Shown here piece after piece: positions 42,847-51,150 of a stretch of 64,000 bases of DNA. Location: assembly GCA_022510905.1 (NCBI GenBank), contig JAFLSN010000003.1, positions 88,921-152,920 on the forward strand. The letters are read 5' to 3'. The DNA is from Treponema sp. GTDB lineage: Bacteria; Spirochaetota; Spirochaetia; Treponematales; Treponemataceae. The stretch's first letter is position 1; every line of letters starts with the position of its first letter. The position numbers and the translations under genes were made by a program. The notes beneath the pieces are model-generated. The model was not told the DNA's origin. It made no database searches and was given only the letters and a program-made list of their open reading frames with translations.

Positions 42847-44574
42847 ATGAGCATGAATGACGATATTGACCCCAGCATTGCTGCCCTACTTGAGGAAACA
42901 GAAGATAGTCTCCCAGAGACACCTGATGTTCGCCATGAAAGTGAAGCTGCTTTGGAACGGAAAAGTCAAGAAATCCGTGTCCAAATTGCAAAACAGCATG
43001 ATGCTGTTTTAGCGCCTAAACTGGAGCAGTCGGAAAAAAAAGGAAAATCGCAGAGTATTCCGGCCCTTGATTTGAGTGTGCAGGAATTCAAAAAGCTGGA
43101 AAAAAGTTTTGAAGACAAGCCAAATCCGGTGTATGACGACCCTTCGTACTATAAAACCGCGCTCGGTGGTGAAGGACAGAGTGCCCAGCGTTTGCACCAG
43201 ATTCTTGTTAAATACTTAAATTGTACCGACAAAAAAGACCGAACAGTGTATCGTCAGCAGATTGTAACGGCATATTGGGAATTTTTGCGGTCTCTGGCAA
43301 CTAAAATGTCCAGCCCCCAGCTGCCGCTGTGCAAGCGAATGGCCATGCGGTACGGCATTGTGCTGCCTTCGCTGTTTACGCCTGAACAAAAGGATTTTTT
43401 TTCACGTGCGTTCATGGGAAACCAAACTGGCGAACCAATTTTATACATGGATGAATGGATTCGTGCAATTGCGCTTGGGCATCTTTCTTTAAGTGCCACC
43501 GATGAGGTTTCGTCTAATCGTGCAAAAGGTCCCGGGGCCGACCAGACTCGCATTCAGCAGCTAAAAAGCAAAAATTCCGGCAAGCTGCAAAATGCCGACA
43601 ATTTATTGAGTCTTAAAGAAAATGAACGCCGCAATGCTGAAACAGAAATCAACGAGCTCATAAAAAACTTGTTCACGCATACACCTGTGTACGGGCTGGA
43701 ACCCCACACAATGCCATACAGTGAATCCCAGCGTAAATTGTTTTCCGAAATTGCCAATCGGTTCCGTAGTCTCCAAAAAATTGACCGCGAGCTTTCAAAC
43801 TATCTGAACGACCTACAGGAAGCCAAGCAGATTGAGCAGAGTCTCGCTTCAAAGGAGAGCATGCTGCCCGAAGAAGAAATCAATGTGGACACTGAAGAAA
43901 TACTGACGGAAATGAACAGTCTGCGGCAGATGGCAAAAATGACGTGCGGTCGCCAAGGAAATCAGTTTCCAATCTTTACGCGGGAGTTTTTTCACTGCTT
44001 TGACAAGACCACCGGTTTCCGCGAAAATGTGTTGCGGGAGCTTGCCTGGATTGAGTCTATTGACCCGGAAGCGTTTTGCCGTGTGCACAAAAGCGTACTG
44101 AATCGCATTGTGCCGTATGTGCTGCTTGTGCCAACCTACGGCGATACAGGTTTCTGCTGGGAACCTTTTGACCGTTTTAACCGCGTAACCAGCCGTGGCC
44201 GAATCATCATTCCCATGTACCCACGTGATTTAAAGATTGCCTGCCTAACGGCGGTTGCCGACTTGCGCTGGCAGGTGGCAAAAGAAAAAGCTTCTTTTGA
44301 CTGGATGACCGACGGACTTACGGGCCATTACTATCAATATATTGACTCGAAAAAAATGAAAGGCGATGTAAAGGCCTTCTTTATTGAAGATTATATTTTG
44401 TGGATGACAAAAGAATCCAACGGAAACCAGAAGCTTGAAAAAGAGGTGCGAGGTATTTTTTGGCGCTACATTCCGTTTAGGCAGTCGATCAAAGATGACC
44501 TTAGAAATCGCAGTTTGATTTATCAGGAACTGTATCAGCGCGATATAAACCGCAGCATGAGCGATGGTTATTGA
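42847..44574 (+). CDS. Long cytoplasmic protein, unknown
   Basis: A 575-residue soluble protein with an acidic N-terminus (DDIDPSIAALLEETEDSLPETPD), a charged helical middle with coiled-coil character (residues 235-345: NLLSLKENERRNAETEINELIKNLF, RFRSLQKIDRELSNYLNDLQEAKQ), and a more globular C-terminal third (FPIFTREFFHCFDKTTGFRENVLRELAWIE, PYVLLVPTYGDTGFCWEPFDRFNR). I do not recognise the family. Its stop codon lies inside Rep-A copy 6 (TTATTGATTCGTG), so the present C-terminus (QRDINRSMSDGY) may have been set by the element. Confidence 0.78.
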   Translation: MSMNDDIDPSIAALLEETEDSLPETPDVRHESEAALERKSQEIRVQIAKQHDAVLAPKLEQSEKKGKSQSIPALDLSVQEFKKLEKSFEDKPNPVYDDPSYYKTALGGEGQSAQRLHQILVKYLNCTDKKDRTVYRQQIVTAYWEFLRSLATKMSSPQLPLCKRMAMRYGIVLPSLFTPEQKDFFSRAFMGNQTGEPILYMDEWIRAIALGHLSLSATDEVSSNRAKGPGADQTRIQQLKSKNSGKLQNADNLLSLKENERRNAETEINELIKNLFTHTPVYGLEPHTMPYSESQRKLFSEIANRFRSLQKIDRELSNYLNDLQEAKQIEQSLASKESMLPEEEINVDTEEILTEMNSLRQMAKMTCGRQGNQFPIFTREFFHCFDKTTGFRENVLRELAWIESIDPEAFCRVHKSVLNRIVPYVLLVPTYGDTGFCWEPFDRFNRVTSRGRIIIPMYPRDLKIACLTAVADLRWQVAKEKASFDWMTDGLTGHYYQYIDSKKMKGDVKAFFIEDYILWMTKESNGNQKLEKEVRGIFWRYIPFRQSIKDDLRNRSLIYQELYQRDINRSMSDGY

Positions 44575-44626
44575 TTCGTGCGGAAACGGTACATGCCTTG
44601 CTTCTGCATCGGGGAGTGTCGATTCA
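44571..44626 (+). repeat. Rep-A dispersed element, copy 6 (short, abutting a gene)
   Basis: TTGATTCGTGCGGAAAC, GGTACATGCC, TTGCTTCTGC, CGGGGAGTGTCGATTC. The TGA within its first bases is the stop codon of the preceding gene. The end GATTCATGCGTAAA resembles the beginning of a second unit. Confidence 0.75.
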
Positions 44627-44675
44627 TGCGTAAAACGTGCGGACTGCATTATCGCCCCGGCACTTCATTTTTGCT

Positions 44676-44712
44676 AAAACGTATGCAGCTTTATGCAAGT
44701 TGCATACGTTTT
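44676..44712. terminator. Bidirectional intrinsic terminator
   Basis: Perfect 12-bp arms AAAACGTATGCA (44676-44687) and TGCATACGTTTT (44701-44712) with T-rich ends on both strands. It separates the convergent 42847 gene and the LspA operon. Confidence 0.85.
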
Positions 44713-45182
44713 TATTCATGCTGAACAGATGGTTGTTCGGTGCTTGCGTCTGAATGACTTGGCGGCGAGGATGGCTCTCGCAAGTCCCATGGGTCGGCCT
44801 CATCCTTTGGCAGCACGGAATCAGGCATAACGGTTTTGCGCTTTTTAGGCTGGCCGCTTGATTCTGTGCTGTCTGCATACTGGATTCGTTTTCCGTTGGG
44901 AAGATATTTCCCCAGGGCCCGTTCATCAAGTTTGTCTACAAGGTTAAAGCGTTCAATCACATGGCTGCATACCCTGGCAAATACAATCACTGCTATGACA
45001 ATTCCTGCTATAAAGCATGCCATCCATGAAAAAATGTATACTTGCCCGTTGTTTACATGCACCATTTTGAGCACAAAAGTGACCAGCACACACAGCGCGG
45101 CAATAATCACCAATGTCATCACCACATCAGCTATTGAAGAAAGCAGCATGAAGATGAGCGTGTTTCTTTTTTTTTCAGTCAT
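44712..45182 (-). CDS. Small membrane protein downstream of LspA, unknown
   Basis: A 156-residue protein with two hydrophobic helices (about residues 9-34 and 44-66) followed by a cytoplasmic tail with KRIQYADSTESSGQPKKRK and an acidic, proline/serine-rich end (DPWDLREPSSPPSHSDASTEQ). No family is recognised. The start at 45182 overlaps the lspA stop and has AGGAA 7 nt upstream, so it is co-translated with LspA. A link to lipoprotein processing or envelope assembly is only suggested by this position. Confidence 0.7.
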   Translation of the reverse strand: MTEKKRNTLIFMLLSSIADVVMTLVIIAALCVLVTFVLKMVHVNNGQVYIFSWMACFIAGIVIAVIVFARVCSHVIERFNLVDKLDERALGKYLPNGKRIQYADSTESSGQPKKRKTVMPDSVLPKDEADPWDLREPSSPPSHSDASTEQPSVQHE

Positions 45183-45762
45183 TGGATGTTTCCTTTGTGT
45201 TTTTGCTGTCACGTACAACTTGCACTATAAATGTAATCACAAAAAGAATGCCGCACACCACAACTGCTGAATCCGCAACGTTGAATGTGGGCCAGCGTTC
45301 CAGTCCAAAAATTCCCCAGAAGTAGCAGTCAATAAAATCAACAACACCATCGGGCCTAAAAAAACGGTCAACCAAATTTCCGAGCCCTCCTCCTAAAATT
45401 CCGCAGATTGACCATCGCTGCAATTTGGTGAATTCGTTGTTGCGAAAATATATAACAAACACCGCAATAATCACCAGCAATGGCAGCACTGCAAATAGCA
45501 TTCTGCGGGCTGTTTCAGGTAGCGATGTTCCTATGCTGAATGCAACGGCATTATTGCGCACATGCACCAGCCGCACATAATTGCCCAGCACGGGGATGAT
45601 GCAGTCGTCAACAAATGGAGAAAAGCGCGGAATGGAAGCAACAACCAGCGTTTTTGTGATTTGATCTGCAATAAGCACGCCTGCCGTCAGGATGAGTGGC
45701 AGCAGTTTTGAAGCAATGCCGTATGTTGCCGTTCGTTCAGTTTTCAGATTGTTTGTAGACAT
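45175..45762 (-). CDS. lspA: Lipoprotein signal peptidase (signal peptidase II)
   Basis: A 195-residue membrane aspartyl protease that cleaves prolipoproteins after lipid attachment. Four membrane segments, and both catalytic aspartates are in place: GNLVDRFFRPDGVVDFID (first Asp) and FNVADSAVVVCG (second Asp). IADQITK near the N-terminus and VRLVHVRNNAVAFSIG match the family. This fits the many lipoprotein candidates in the window. The start follows a TATACT box by 6 nt. A small membrane protein gene overlaps its 3' end. Confidence 0.95.
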   Translation of the reverse strand: MSTNNLKTERTATYGIASKLLPLILTAGVLIADQITKTLVVASIPRFSPFVDDCIIPVLGNYVRLVHVRNNAVAFSIGTSLPETARRMLFAVLPLLVIIAVFVIYFRNNEFTKLQRWSICGILGGGLGNLVDRFFRPDGVVDFIDCYFWGIFGLERWPTFNVADSAVVVCGILFVITFIVQVVRDSKNTKETSND

Positions 45763-45768
45763 AGATTC

Positions 45769-45774
45769 AGTATA
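45769..45774 (-). promoter_or_regulatory. -10 box of lspA (leaderless type)
   Basis: TATACT on the minus strand ends 6 nt before the ATG at 45762, just past the stop of the Nif3-like gene, so lspA may have its own promoter within the gene string. Confidence 0.45.
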
Positions 45775-46542
45775 CTAAAGTCCAGTGGGAAAGTCTATAA
45801 AAAGCGTTTTAAGCCCTGTTTCTTTTGCAAGTTTTTCCCGTACAAGATTTATTCCAACTGTTTCTGTGTTGTAATGGCCGCCTGCAATCACTGTCATGCC
45901 CAGTTCTTTTATGTTATGAAAATCGCCATGGCCAACTTCGCCAGTAATGTATGCATCAAGGCCGGCAGCAGCAGCCTGATCAACTTCGCCGCCAGCACCG
46001 CCTGAAATTATTCCCACGGTGCGAATGCGCTGTTTTCCAAATGCAAACACCTTGCTTGGGGATTCGCCGTTGGGAAAAAGCCGTGCTATCACTTCTGGCA
46101 CTGATAGCTCGCATTCAAAACTTCCTTGAACCCCGATGTTCATGTCTCGCCACACACCGAACGGTTTTAGGTTGGAAAGATTCATGCGCCGTGCGAGGCC
46201 GTAGTTGTTGCCTACAATCTCGTTAGCGTCAAGTGGAATGTGACAGGCGTATAGCGCAAGATTGTGTTTGATAAAAGTGCTGAGCCTCTGGTAGTGTATA
46301 GACGTAACGGTATTGCAGTCACCCCAAAACAGTCCGTGGTGCACAAACAGCACTTGGGCTCCTGCCTCAATGGCTTTTTGTGCAGTGGCAACGGAAGCAT
46401 CGGTTGCGAACGCCACAGTATCAATAGGAGCGTTTGCCGGGTCTTCATTCTGAATCTGAATGCCGTTTCTGGATGGGTCTGCGGCATACTGCTCTGGATG
46501 CAGAAGTTCAGCAAAATAATTGTTAAGTTCATTCAGCGTCAT
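45775..46542 (-). CDS. Nif3-like dinuclear metal centre protein
   Basis: A 255-residue member of the Nif3/YbgI family (often labelled GTP cyclohydrolase I type 2-like). Metal-binding motifs: FVHHGLFWGD (His-His), YACHIPLDANEIVGNNYGLARR (His and Asp), DAYITGEVGHGDFHNIKELG and GGHYNTETVGI (His and Glu). The biochemical role is uncertain in bacteria. The start at 46542 has GAGGAAG upstream and lies within the end of the preceding membrane protein gene (14-nt overlap), which indicates coupling. Confidence 0.9.
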   Translation of the reverse strand: MTLNELNNYFAELLHPEQYAADPSRNGIQIQNEDPANAPIDTVAFATDASVATAQKAIEAGAQVLFVHHGLFWGDCNTVTSIHYQRLSTFIKHNLALYACHIPLDANEIVGNNYGLARRMNLSNLKPFGVWRDMNIGVQGSFECELSVPEVIARLFPNGESPSKVFAFGKQRIRTVGIISGGAGGEVDQAAAAGLDAYITGEVGHGDFHNIKELGMTVIAGGHYNTETVGINLVREKLAKETGLKTLFIDFPTGL

Positions 46543-47704
46543 GTGATTCTTCCTCTGATGGTATAGGATTGAGCCGTTCATGGGTGGCGTTTACCGCTTT
46601 TTCAAGTGCCGTGGTTATATGACTTGACATGTACAAGCTTGGATCGCGTTCAAGGCCTTTGAGATACCGGGCAAGCAGCGGATATGTCTGTTCCACAGGT
46701 CCCCAGCCGGGGGTGGGATAGTCTTGTACCGTGGCAAGGTCAAAAGTGCCATCGATAAGCGCGGGGTAAAGCGCTTTTAAGGTTTCCATTGCGAACGCGG
46801 TGTCCTGGTCTCCTGCCAAAAAAACTGTGTCGGTAATGTCTGGGTGCGCATAAGTAAGAAGCGAGCGATATTCGTTTATAAACAGTGCGGTATGTTTTTT
46901 TAGTAATTCCTCATATTCCGCAGGACGACTCAAAGAAAGAAGCGCAAAATTGAATGCTCGGAACACAAATCTGTCTTTAAAAGAACCGAACCATGAAGCG
47001 TCATCAGGATAAAAATCGGCAGTGTACACAATAAAACCGTCATGGGCAAGCTTGAGGTACAGCGGAATGTAGCTCTGCACGGAAGTCCGCTTGTTTGGCA
47101 TGAACAGGATGATTTTATGCGGCCCGGGTGTATTTTGGGCGGCAATGCGGGCGGCATCAACATCCTGCTGCCGCATGTAAATGGCGTGGTTTTCAGATTG
47201 TTCCACATCGGTGGCTAAAGTGGCATTCCGTTTTGCAAAACGAAACACGGTTGCACATGGGCGGTCGAATACTTGTTCTACAGGCTGGAACCCGCTGTAA
47301 AATGTGCCATGCAACCGTTCACTAGTCTGAGTGGCATTAAATTTCGAGGCAGACACAAAAACGGGGCGGGTGTAAACGACAATAACAATGGCTGCCAGCA
47401 CCAGCAACAGATTGAACAGCGAAATCAAGAAAAAAGGGGTGCCGTAGTGGTCTATAACCACCTGGGAAGTCAACCTGAGCAGTGCCCTGATGTTCCACAA
47501 AAACACAAAAAACGCCAGCGCCACGATCACTGCGGCTTCTACAGAAAAGCCCTGTGCACATACGGATAGCACCGAGAGCACCAAGGCGATAAGCGGCACA
47601 ATGGAAACCACGTCAATTTTCACTTTTTTGAGAAAAAAAACGCGCGCACAGGAAATCAACAGCAGAAATAAAACCATCAACTCTGCCAAAGTCTTTTGGG
47701 TCAT
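46529..47704 (-). CDS. Membrane protein with alpha/beta-hydrolase-like domain, unknown
   Basis: A 391-residue protein. The first 110 residues contain four hydrophobic helices; the remainder is soluble and has an alternating strand/helix layout (HKIILFMPNKRTSVQSYIPLYLKLAHDGFIVYTADFYPDD, ITDTVFLAGDQDTAFAMETLKALYP), which recalls an alpha/beta-hydrolase fold but lacks an obvious GxSxG nucleophile (GDQDTA takes its place). I cannot name a family. The start follows a TAAACT box by 7 nt and has no SD. It appears to head a run with the Nif3-like protein, LspA and the small membrane protein. Confidence 0.65.
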   Translation of the reverse strand: MTQKTLAELMVLFLLLISCARVFFLKKVKIDVVSIVPLIALVLSVLSVCAQGFSVEAAVIVALAFFVFLWNIRALLRLTSQVVIDHYGTPFFLISLFNLLLVLAAIVIVVYTRPVFVSASKFNATQTSERLHGTFYSGFQPVEQVFDRPCATVFRFAKRNATLATDVEQSENHAIYMRQQDVDAARIAAQNTPGPHKIILFMPNKRTSVQSYIPLYLKLAHDGFIVYTADFYPDDASWFGSFKDRFVFRAFNFALLSLSRPAEYEELLKKHTALFINEYRSLLTYAHPDITDTVFLAGDQDTAFAMETLKALYPALIDGTFDLATVQDYPTPGWGPVEQTYPLLARYLKGLERDPSLYMSSHITTALEKAVNATHERLNPIPSEEESHDAE

Positions 47705-47779
47705 ATTATCTAGTTTACTGAAAAAACAATGATTCTGCCAGCCCCATAATGAATGGCCGTGTGGTTATGTTCAAACTGC

Positions 47780-47808
47780 TTGCATGAAATCAAACTTGTC
47801 TATATAAT
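47780..47808 (+). promoter_or_regulatory. Leaderless-type promoter of rsmI
   Basis: TTGCAT (47780-47785), 17-bp spacer, TATAAT (47803-47808), then 6 nt to the GTG start codon at 47815. Confidence 0.6.
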
Positions 47809-47814
47809 GGTATT

Positions 47815-48522
47815 GTGTCTGTTTTGTACATTGTGGGAACGCCGATTGGAAATTTGGGGGACATAACGTTCAGGGCTTTGGAAACCTTTAAAGCCGTTGA
47901 CATAATTGCCGCAGAAGACACTCGCCACACATTGGAACTTTTGACACACTTTAAAATCCGGAAACCCCTAATCAGTTGTAGGGCACAAAATGAAGCATTT
48001 GCGGCCGAAAAGATTGTTGCTCTGCTGAATCAGGGCCAAACGGTTGCATATGCAAGCGATGCCGGCGAGCCAGGAATCAGCGATCCTGGGGCTGTTTTGG
48101 TTGACGCTGCCCGGGCGGCTGGGCACAGTGTCGTTCCCATCCCAGGTCCCAGTGCTTTTGCGGCACTGGCAAGTGTGGCCGGGGCTGGTGGAAAAACGCT
48201 GATTTTTGAGGGCTTTCTTTCGCCAAAACCTGGGCGGCGCCGAAGTCGTCTGCGGGAATTGCTGGCAACAGGTGATGCAATTATTTTGTACGAAAGTCCG
48301 TTCAGAATAGTAAAGCTTTTGACGGATCTTGCCGATATTGATAGAGAAAGGCGGGTAGTTGTGGGCAGGGAACTGACCAAACTGCACGAGGAAATCATCC
48401 AAGGCTCCGCTGCGGAGGTTTTGGCTGATTATGCGTCCAGGGCGAAGGTGCAGGGAGAGTTTGCTGTTTTTATTTCTGGTGATAAAAACGCTAAACTTTT
48501 CAGCAAATGTTCCGATAATTAA
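47815..48522 (+). CDS. rsmI: 16S rRNA C1402 2'-O-methyltransferase
   Basis: A 235-residue tetrapyrrole-methylase-fold enzyme that methylates the ribose of C1402 in 16S rRNA. It begins VLYIVGTPIGNLGDITFRALE, followed by AAEDTRHTLELL, YASDAGEPGISDPG, PIPGPSAFAALASVAG and EGFLSPKPGRRRSRL, all diagnostic. The GTG start at 47815 is the first codon after a TATAAT box. The protein is a little shorter than the E. coli enzyme (286), lacking much of the C-terminal extension. The flgM gene follows 13 nt later with its own SD. Confidence 0.95.
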   Translation: MSVLYIVGTPIGNLGDITFRALETFKAVDIIAAEDTRHTLELLTHFKIRKPLISCRAQNEAFAAEKIVALLNQGQTVAYASDAGEPGISDPGAVLVDAARAAGHSVVPIPGPSAFAALASVAGAGGKTLIFEGFLSPKPGRRRSRLRELLATGDAIILYESPFRIVKLLTDLADIDRERRVVVGRELTKLHEEIIQGSAAEVLADYASRAKVQGEFAVFISGDKNAKLFSKCSDN

Positions 48523-48535
48523 AGCGAGGCAGGTC

Positions 48536-48823
48536 ATGATGATAGACAAGATTTCTGGGATAACACCCCTTAACAACGTGCAGAGCACAAAGCGTACCCA
48601 TGCAGCAGAAAGCTTGCGTTCAGCTCCTGACGAAATCAGCGTGTCTGACGAAGCAAAAAAGCTTGCTGATGCGTATTATCTTGACAGCGTTGCAAAGGAC
48701 ACGCCAGATGTTCGTGCAGAGCTGGTGGAACAGGTAAAGCTGAAGATTCAGGATCCCAACTACCTGAGTCCGGCCACTATCGCGGCTACTGCGGATAAAA
48801 TTCTTTCTGCATACGGCCTGTAG
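48536..48823 (+). CDS. flgM: FlgM-like anti-sigma-28 factor
   Basis: A 95-residue protein with the FlgM layout: a flexible N-terminus (MMIDKISGITPLNNVQSTKR), DEISVSDEAKKLADAYYLDSVAKDTPDVRAELVEQVKLKIQDPNYLS and ATIAATADKILSAYGL. The VR...V..VK..I..G-Y pattern and terminal helix bind sigma-28 (FliA) and hold back late flagellar genes until the hook is complete. GAGGCAGG precedes two adjacent ATGs (48536 and 48539). It is placed after rsmI rather than in a flagellar operon, and is followed by an intrinsic terminator. Confidence 0.85.
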   Translation: MMIDKISGITPLNNVQSTKRTHAAESLRSAPDEISVSDEAKKLADAYYLDSVAKDTPDVRAELVEQVKLKIQDPNYLSPATIAATADKILSAYGL

Positions 48824-48853
48824 ACACACAGTAAAACAATGACTCAACACAAA

Positions 48854-48882
48854 GGCGGGAGACAACTTCTTCCGTCTTTTTT
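48854..48882 (+). terminator. Intrinsic terminator after flgM
   Basis: Stem GGCGGGAG (48854-48861) / CTTCCGTC (48869-48876) with one G-T pair, followed by six T. It ends the rsmI-flgM transcript. Confidence 0.7.
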
Positions 48883-49160
48883 GTTGTATTTGTGCCCTTG
48901 TGTCTACGGGTGGCAAAATTAAGTCGCAGGTTGCAGGCAATTCTGCCTGTGGCTGGGTAAATCCGCTTGCTGGCGTTGGCATATCAATTTTGTAAAATGG
49001 ATTTGAGACAAAAACTGCGTGGACACTGCGTTTTTTGTCGCTGGCAAGTTTGTACGCCAATTTGCAAATTAACTGCCGCTTTTCATTTTGTTATGAAGCG
49101 GCGTAAAAATCAATTGAAAGTTCAGAACTTTTCTTGACTGTTTAATGGGAGGGGCTTGTA
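48883..49160. other. Intergenic region with small hairpins
   Basis: Contains inverted repeats CAGGCA/TGCCTG near 48937, GACAAAAA/TTTTTGTC around a duplicated ACTGCGT near 49010-49045, and GCCGCTT/AAGCGGC near 49075-49105. GGGAGGGG precedes the next gene. No coding sequence or known RNA is evident. Confidence 0.45.
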
Positions 49161-50309
49161 ATGGCTGATTTTGTGTTTAGACTTGCACCGAATATTGTTT
49201 TGGGGTCGTATACGGTTTCGCGGCTGGGGCAGTTTGCGCGTGAATGGGGCAGCAAATTCATGGTTATACTTGACCCTATTCTCAAAGAAGTGGAAACGGC
49301 CCAAAAAATCACACAGTCGCTGGCTGACCGCAAGATTGATTTTTTTGTTTTTGACACGTTCAGTGGCACCGCAGACAGCGAATGTGTCAAAGCGGCGCTT
49401 TCGCTGGCAAAAAAAGCGCATGTGCAGGGCGTAATTGCCGCAGGCGGTTCCAAAGCACTCAATCTGGGCCGCGCCGTCAGCACATTGTACAATGAAACTA
49501 ATGAGGTTTATGACTACGCGGACGGCGCTGTTCCTTCCGCAGAACCGCTTCCTCTTCTTTGTGTGCCAACAGCCATACGTGACATGTTTTTGTTCACGGA
49601 ATACACGCCCCTCATCGATGCCCGCAGTTCTCGCTTTATGGTGCTCAAAGCGCCTCAAGGTCTGTGCAAGCTTGCTCTGTTCGACCCCACGCTTGCGCTC
49701 ACACTCAGGCAGAACCAGCGCGATGCACTTTCGATTGAAACGCTCTGCCTTGCGGTAGAAGCATATATAAGCCAAAAAGCCACATTTTTTAGCGACATGA
49801 TTGTTGAAAAATCGGTGGAATTGTTGAGCTATGCCATAGACGGTTCACCTTCACTTGTTGTTACAACTCCGGCGGAAGTGCTTTTGTGCCAAGCCGGATG
49901 CATGGCTTCGCTCGGAGCTGCAAGCAGTGCGTTTGGGACCGCGTCGCTGCTTTCTCTGTGCATAAACGCACGGTTCAATATTTCACGCTCTCTTTCCACG
50001 AACATATTGTTTCCGTATTTGCTTGAAGATGCTGCCATGTGCAAGGCGGAGCGTCTTGCAAAATTGTCGCGCATTGTTCGTGCGGCTCCGGCTGAGGCAT
50101 CCACCGAAGAAGCGGCGGCGGCATTTACTGAATATGTGCGTCAGCATCTGGCAAAAGCCAATCTTCCAACGCGGCTCAAGGATTTGGGAGTGACAATAGA
50201 ACAGCTTTCGCTTGCGATAGAAGATGCAGGCGGTCTTGATTTTATGAACAGCCTTGCCCGCAGCATGACGAGCGATGATTTGTTTACGTTTATCAAGCAG
50301 GCATTTTGA
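49161..50309 (+). CDS. Degenerate iron-containing alcohol dehydrogenase-fold protein
   Basis: A 382-residue protein with the overall plan of group III Fe-ADHs: N-terminal nucleotide-binding half (GVIAAGGSKALNLGRAV in place of GGGSxxDxAK) and helical C-terminal half (RDALSIETLCLAVEAYIS in place of DALTHAIEAY). The metal ligands appear lost: the RxNVPHGxANAILLP segment reads RFNISRSLSTNILFPYL, with Arg where the iron-binding His should be, and the PTTxGTGSE motif reads PTAIRDMFLF. It is therefore likely not a normal dehydrogenase. The start has GGGAGGGG upstream. A TrmH-family gene follows after 6 nt. Confidence 0.75.
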   Translation: MADFVFRLAPNIVLGSYTVSRLGQFAREWGSKFMVILDPILKEVETAQKITQSLADRKIDFFVFDTFSGTADSECVKAALSLAKKAHVQGVIAAGGSKALNLGRAVSTLYNETNEVYDYADGAVPSAEPLPLLCVPTAIRDMFLFTEYTPLIDARSSRFMVLKAPQGLCKLALFDPTLALTLRQNQRDALSIETLCLAVEAYISQKATFFSDMIVEKSVELLSYAIDGSPSLVVTTPAEVLLCQAGCMASLGAASSAFGTASLLSLCINARFNISRSLSTNILFPYLLEDAAMCKAERLAKLSRIVRAAPAEASTEEAAAAFTEYVRQHLAKANLPTRLKDLGVTIEQLSLAIEDAGGLDFMNSLARSMTSDDLFTFIKQAF

Positions 50310-50315
50310 CGCGGC

Positions 50316-51140
50316 ATGATTGCGCCAGAAAAACTGTTTCAGCTTTCAGCAGGACAAAAACGGCGCAAGCTCGCACTCACTTTTGGAGAACTGGAGCGCG
50401 ACATCGCTGGCATTGCCGAGGCAGGAGCTTCTTATAATTTTACATCTATTTCCCGCAAGGAATATATCAAGACCATGGTGCGCCTTTTACTTGCCGATGA
50501 AAAGCTCCCCCATGACGAAGCCCACGCATTGCGCGCTCAGCTTGAAGCCGAGCCTTTTGATGAAAGGCGGATATGCAATCTGGCCCGGAACACTTTGCTT
50601 GCTATGTTAGGTACGTTTCCTGCGGAATGGGATTTGGTGATTGCACCACACCAGCAGGAAGGGTTGTGCGTAGAACGCCGTGCTTTTTTTTCTGACGTAT
50701 GCGTATATGCGGAAGATATTCGTTCGCCGTTCAACATGGGCTCCATTTTTAGAACGGCAGAAGCCATGGGGTGCGACCGAGTTTATATTTCACCGCAGTG
50801 CACAAATCCTGAACATCATAAGGCGATTAGAAGCGCCATGGGCTGTATAGAAACGATGGGCTACACTCGCTGTGCCCTGCATGACTTGCCACAAGAGCTT
50901 CCTGTGTTTGTGCTGGAGACGGGCGGCACACCGTTGAATGAATTCGTATTTCCCCAAAAAGGTATCTGCATCATCGGTTCAGAAGAACTGGGAGTGAGCC
51001 CGGAGGCGCTGAGGTATGCGACATATGGGCAGGTGAGCATTCCTATGAAAGGCCTGAAAGCCTCGCTCAATGTGGGTGTTGCGTTTGGCATTGTGATGCA
51101 GGCGTGGATAAACATGCTGAACCAGACCAAGCCTGCGTAA
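50316..51140 (+). CDS. TrmH/SpoU-family RNA methyltransferase
   Basis: A 274-residue SPOUT-fold 2'-O-methyltransferase for tRNA or rRNA. The three family motifs are clear: RSPFNMGSIFRTAEAMG (motif 1, about residue 135), IIGSEELGVSPEAL (motif 2) and IPMKGLKASLNVGVAFGI (motif 3). The N-terminal 120 residues form an extra helical domain without an obvious name. It is co-directional with the Fe-ADH-like gene (6-nt gap). The 3' end is 10 nt from the end of the converging GHKL-HDOD gene. Confidence 0.9.
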   Translation: MIAPEKLFQLSAGQKRRKLALTFGELERDIAGIAEAGASYNFTSISRKEYIKTMVRLLLADEKLPHDEAHALRAQLEAEPFDERRICNLARNTLLAMLGTFPAEWDLVIAPHQQEGLCVERRAFFSDVCVYAEDIRSPFNMGSIFRTAEAMGCDRVYISPQCTNPEHHKAIRSAMGCIETMGYTRCALHDLPQELPVFVLETGGTPLNEFVFPQKGICIIGSEELGVSPEALRYATYGQVSIPMKGLKASLNVGVAFGIVMQAWINMLNQTKPA

Positions 51141-51150
51141 CTCACAAGTC

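Noticed and set aside
49122..49775. 217-residue minus-strand frame
   Set aside because: It lies fully antisense to the Fe-ADH-like gene, which has SD and fold features.
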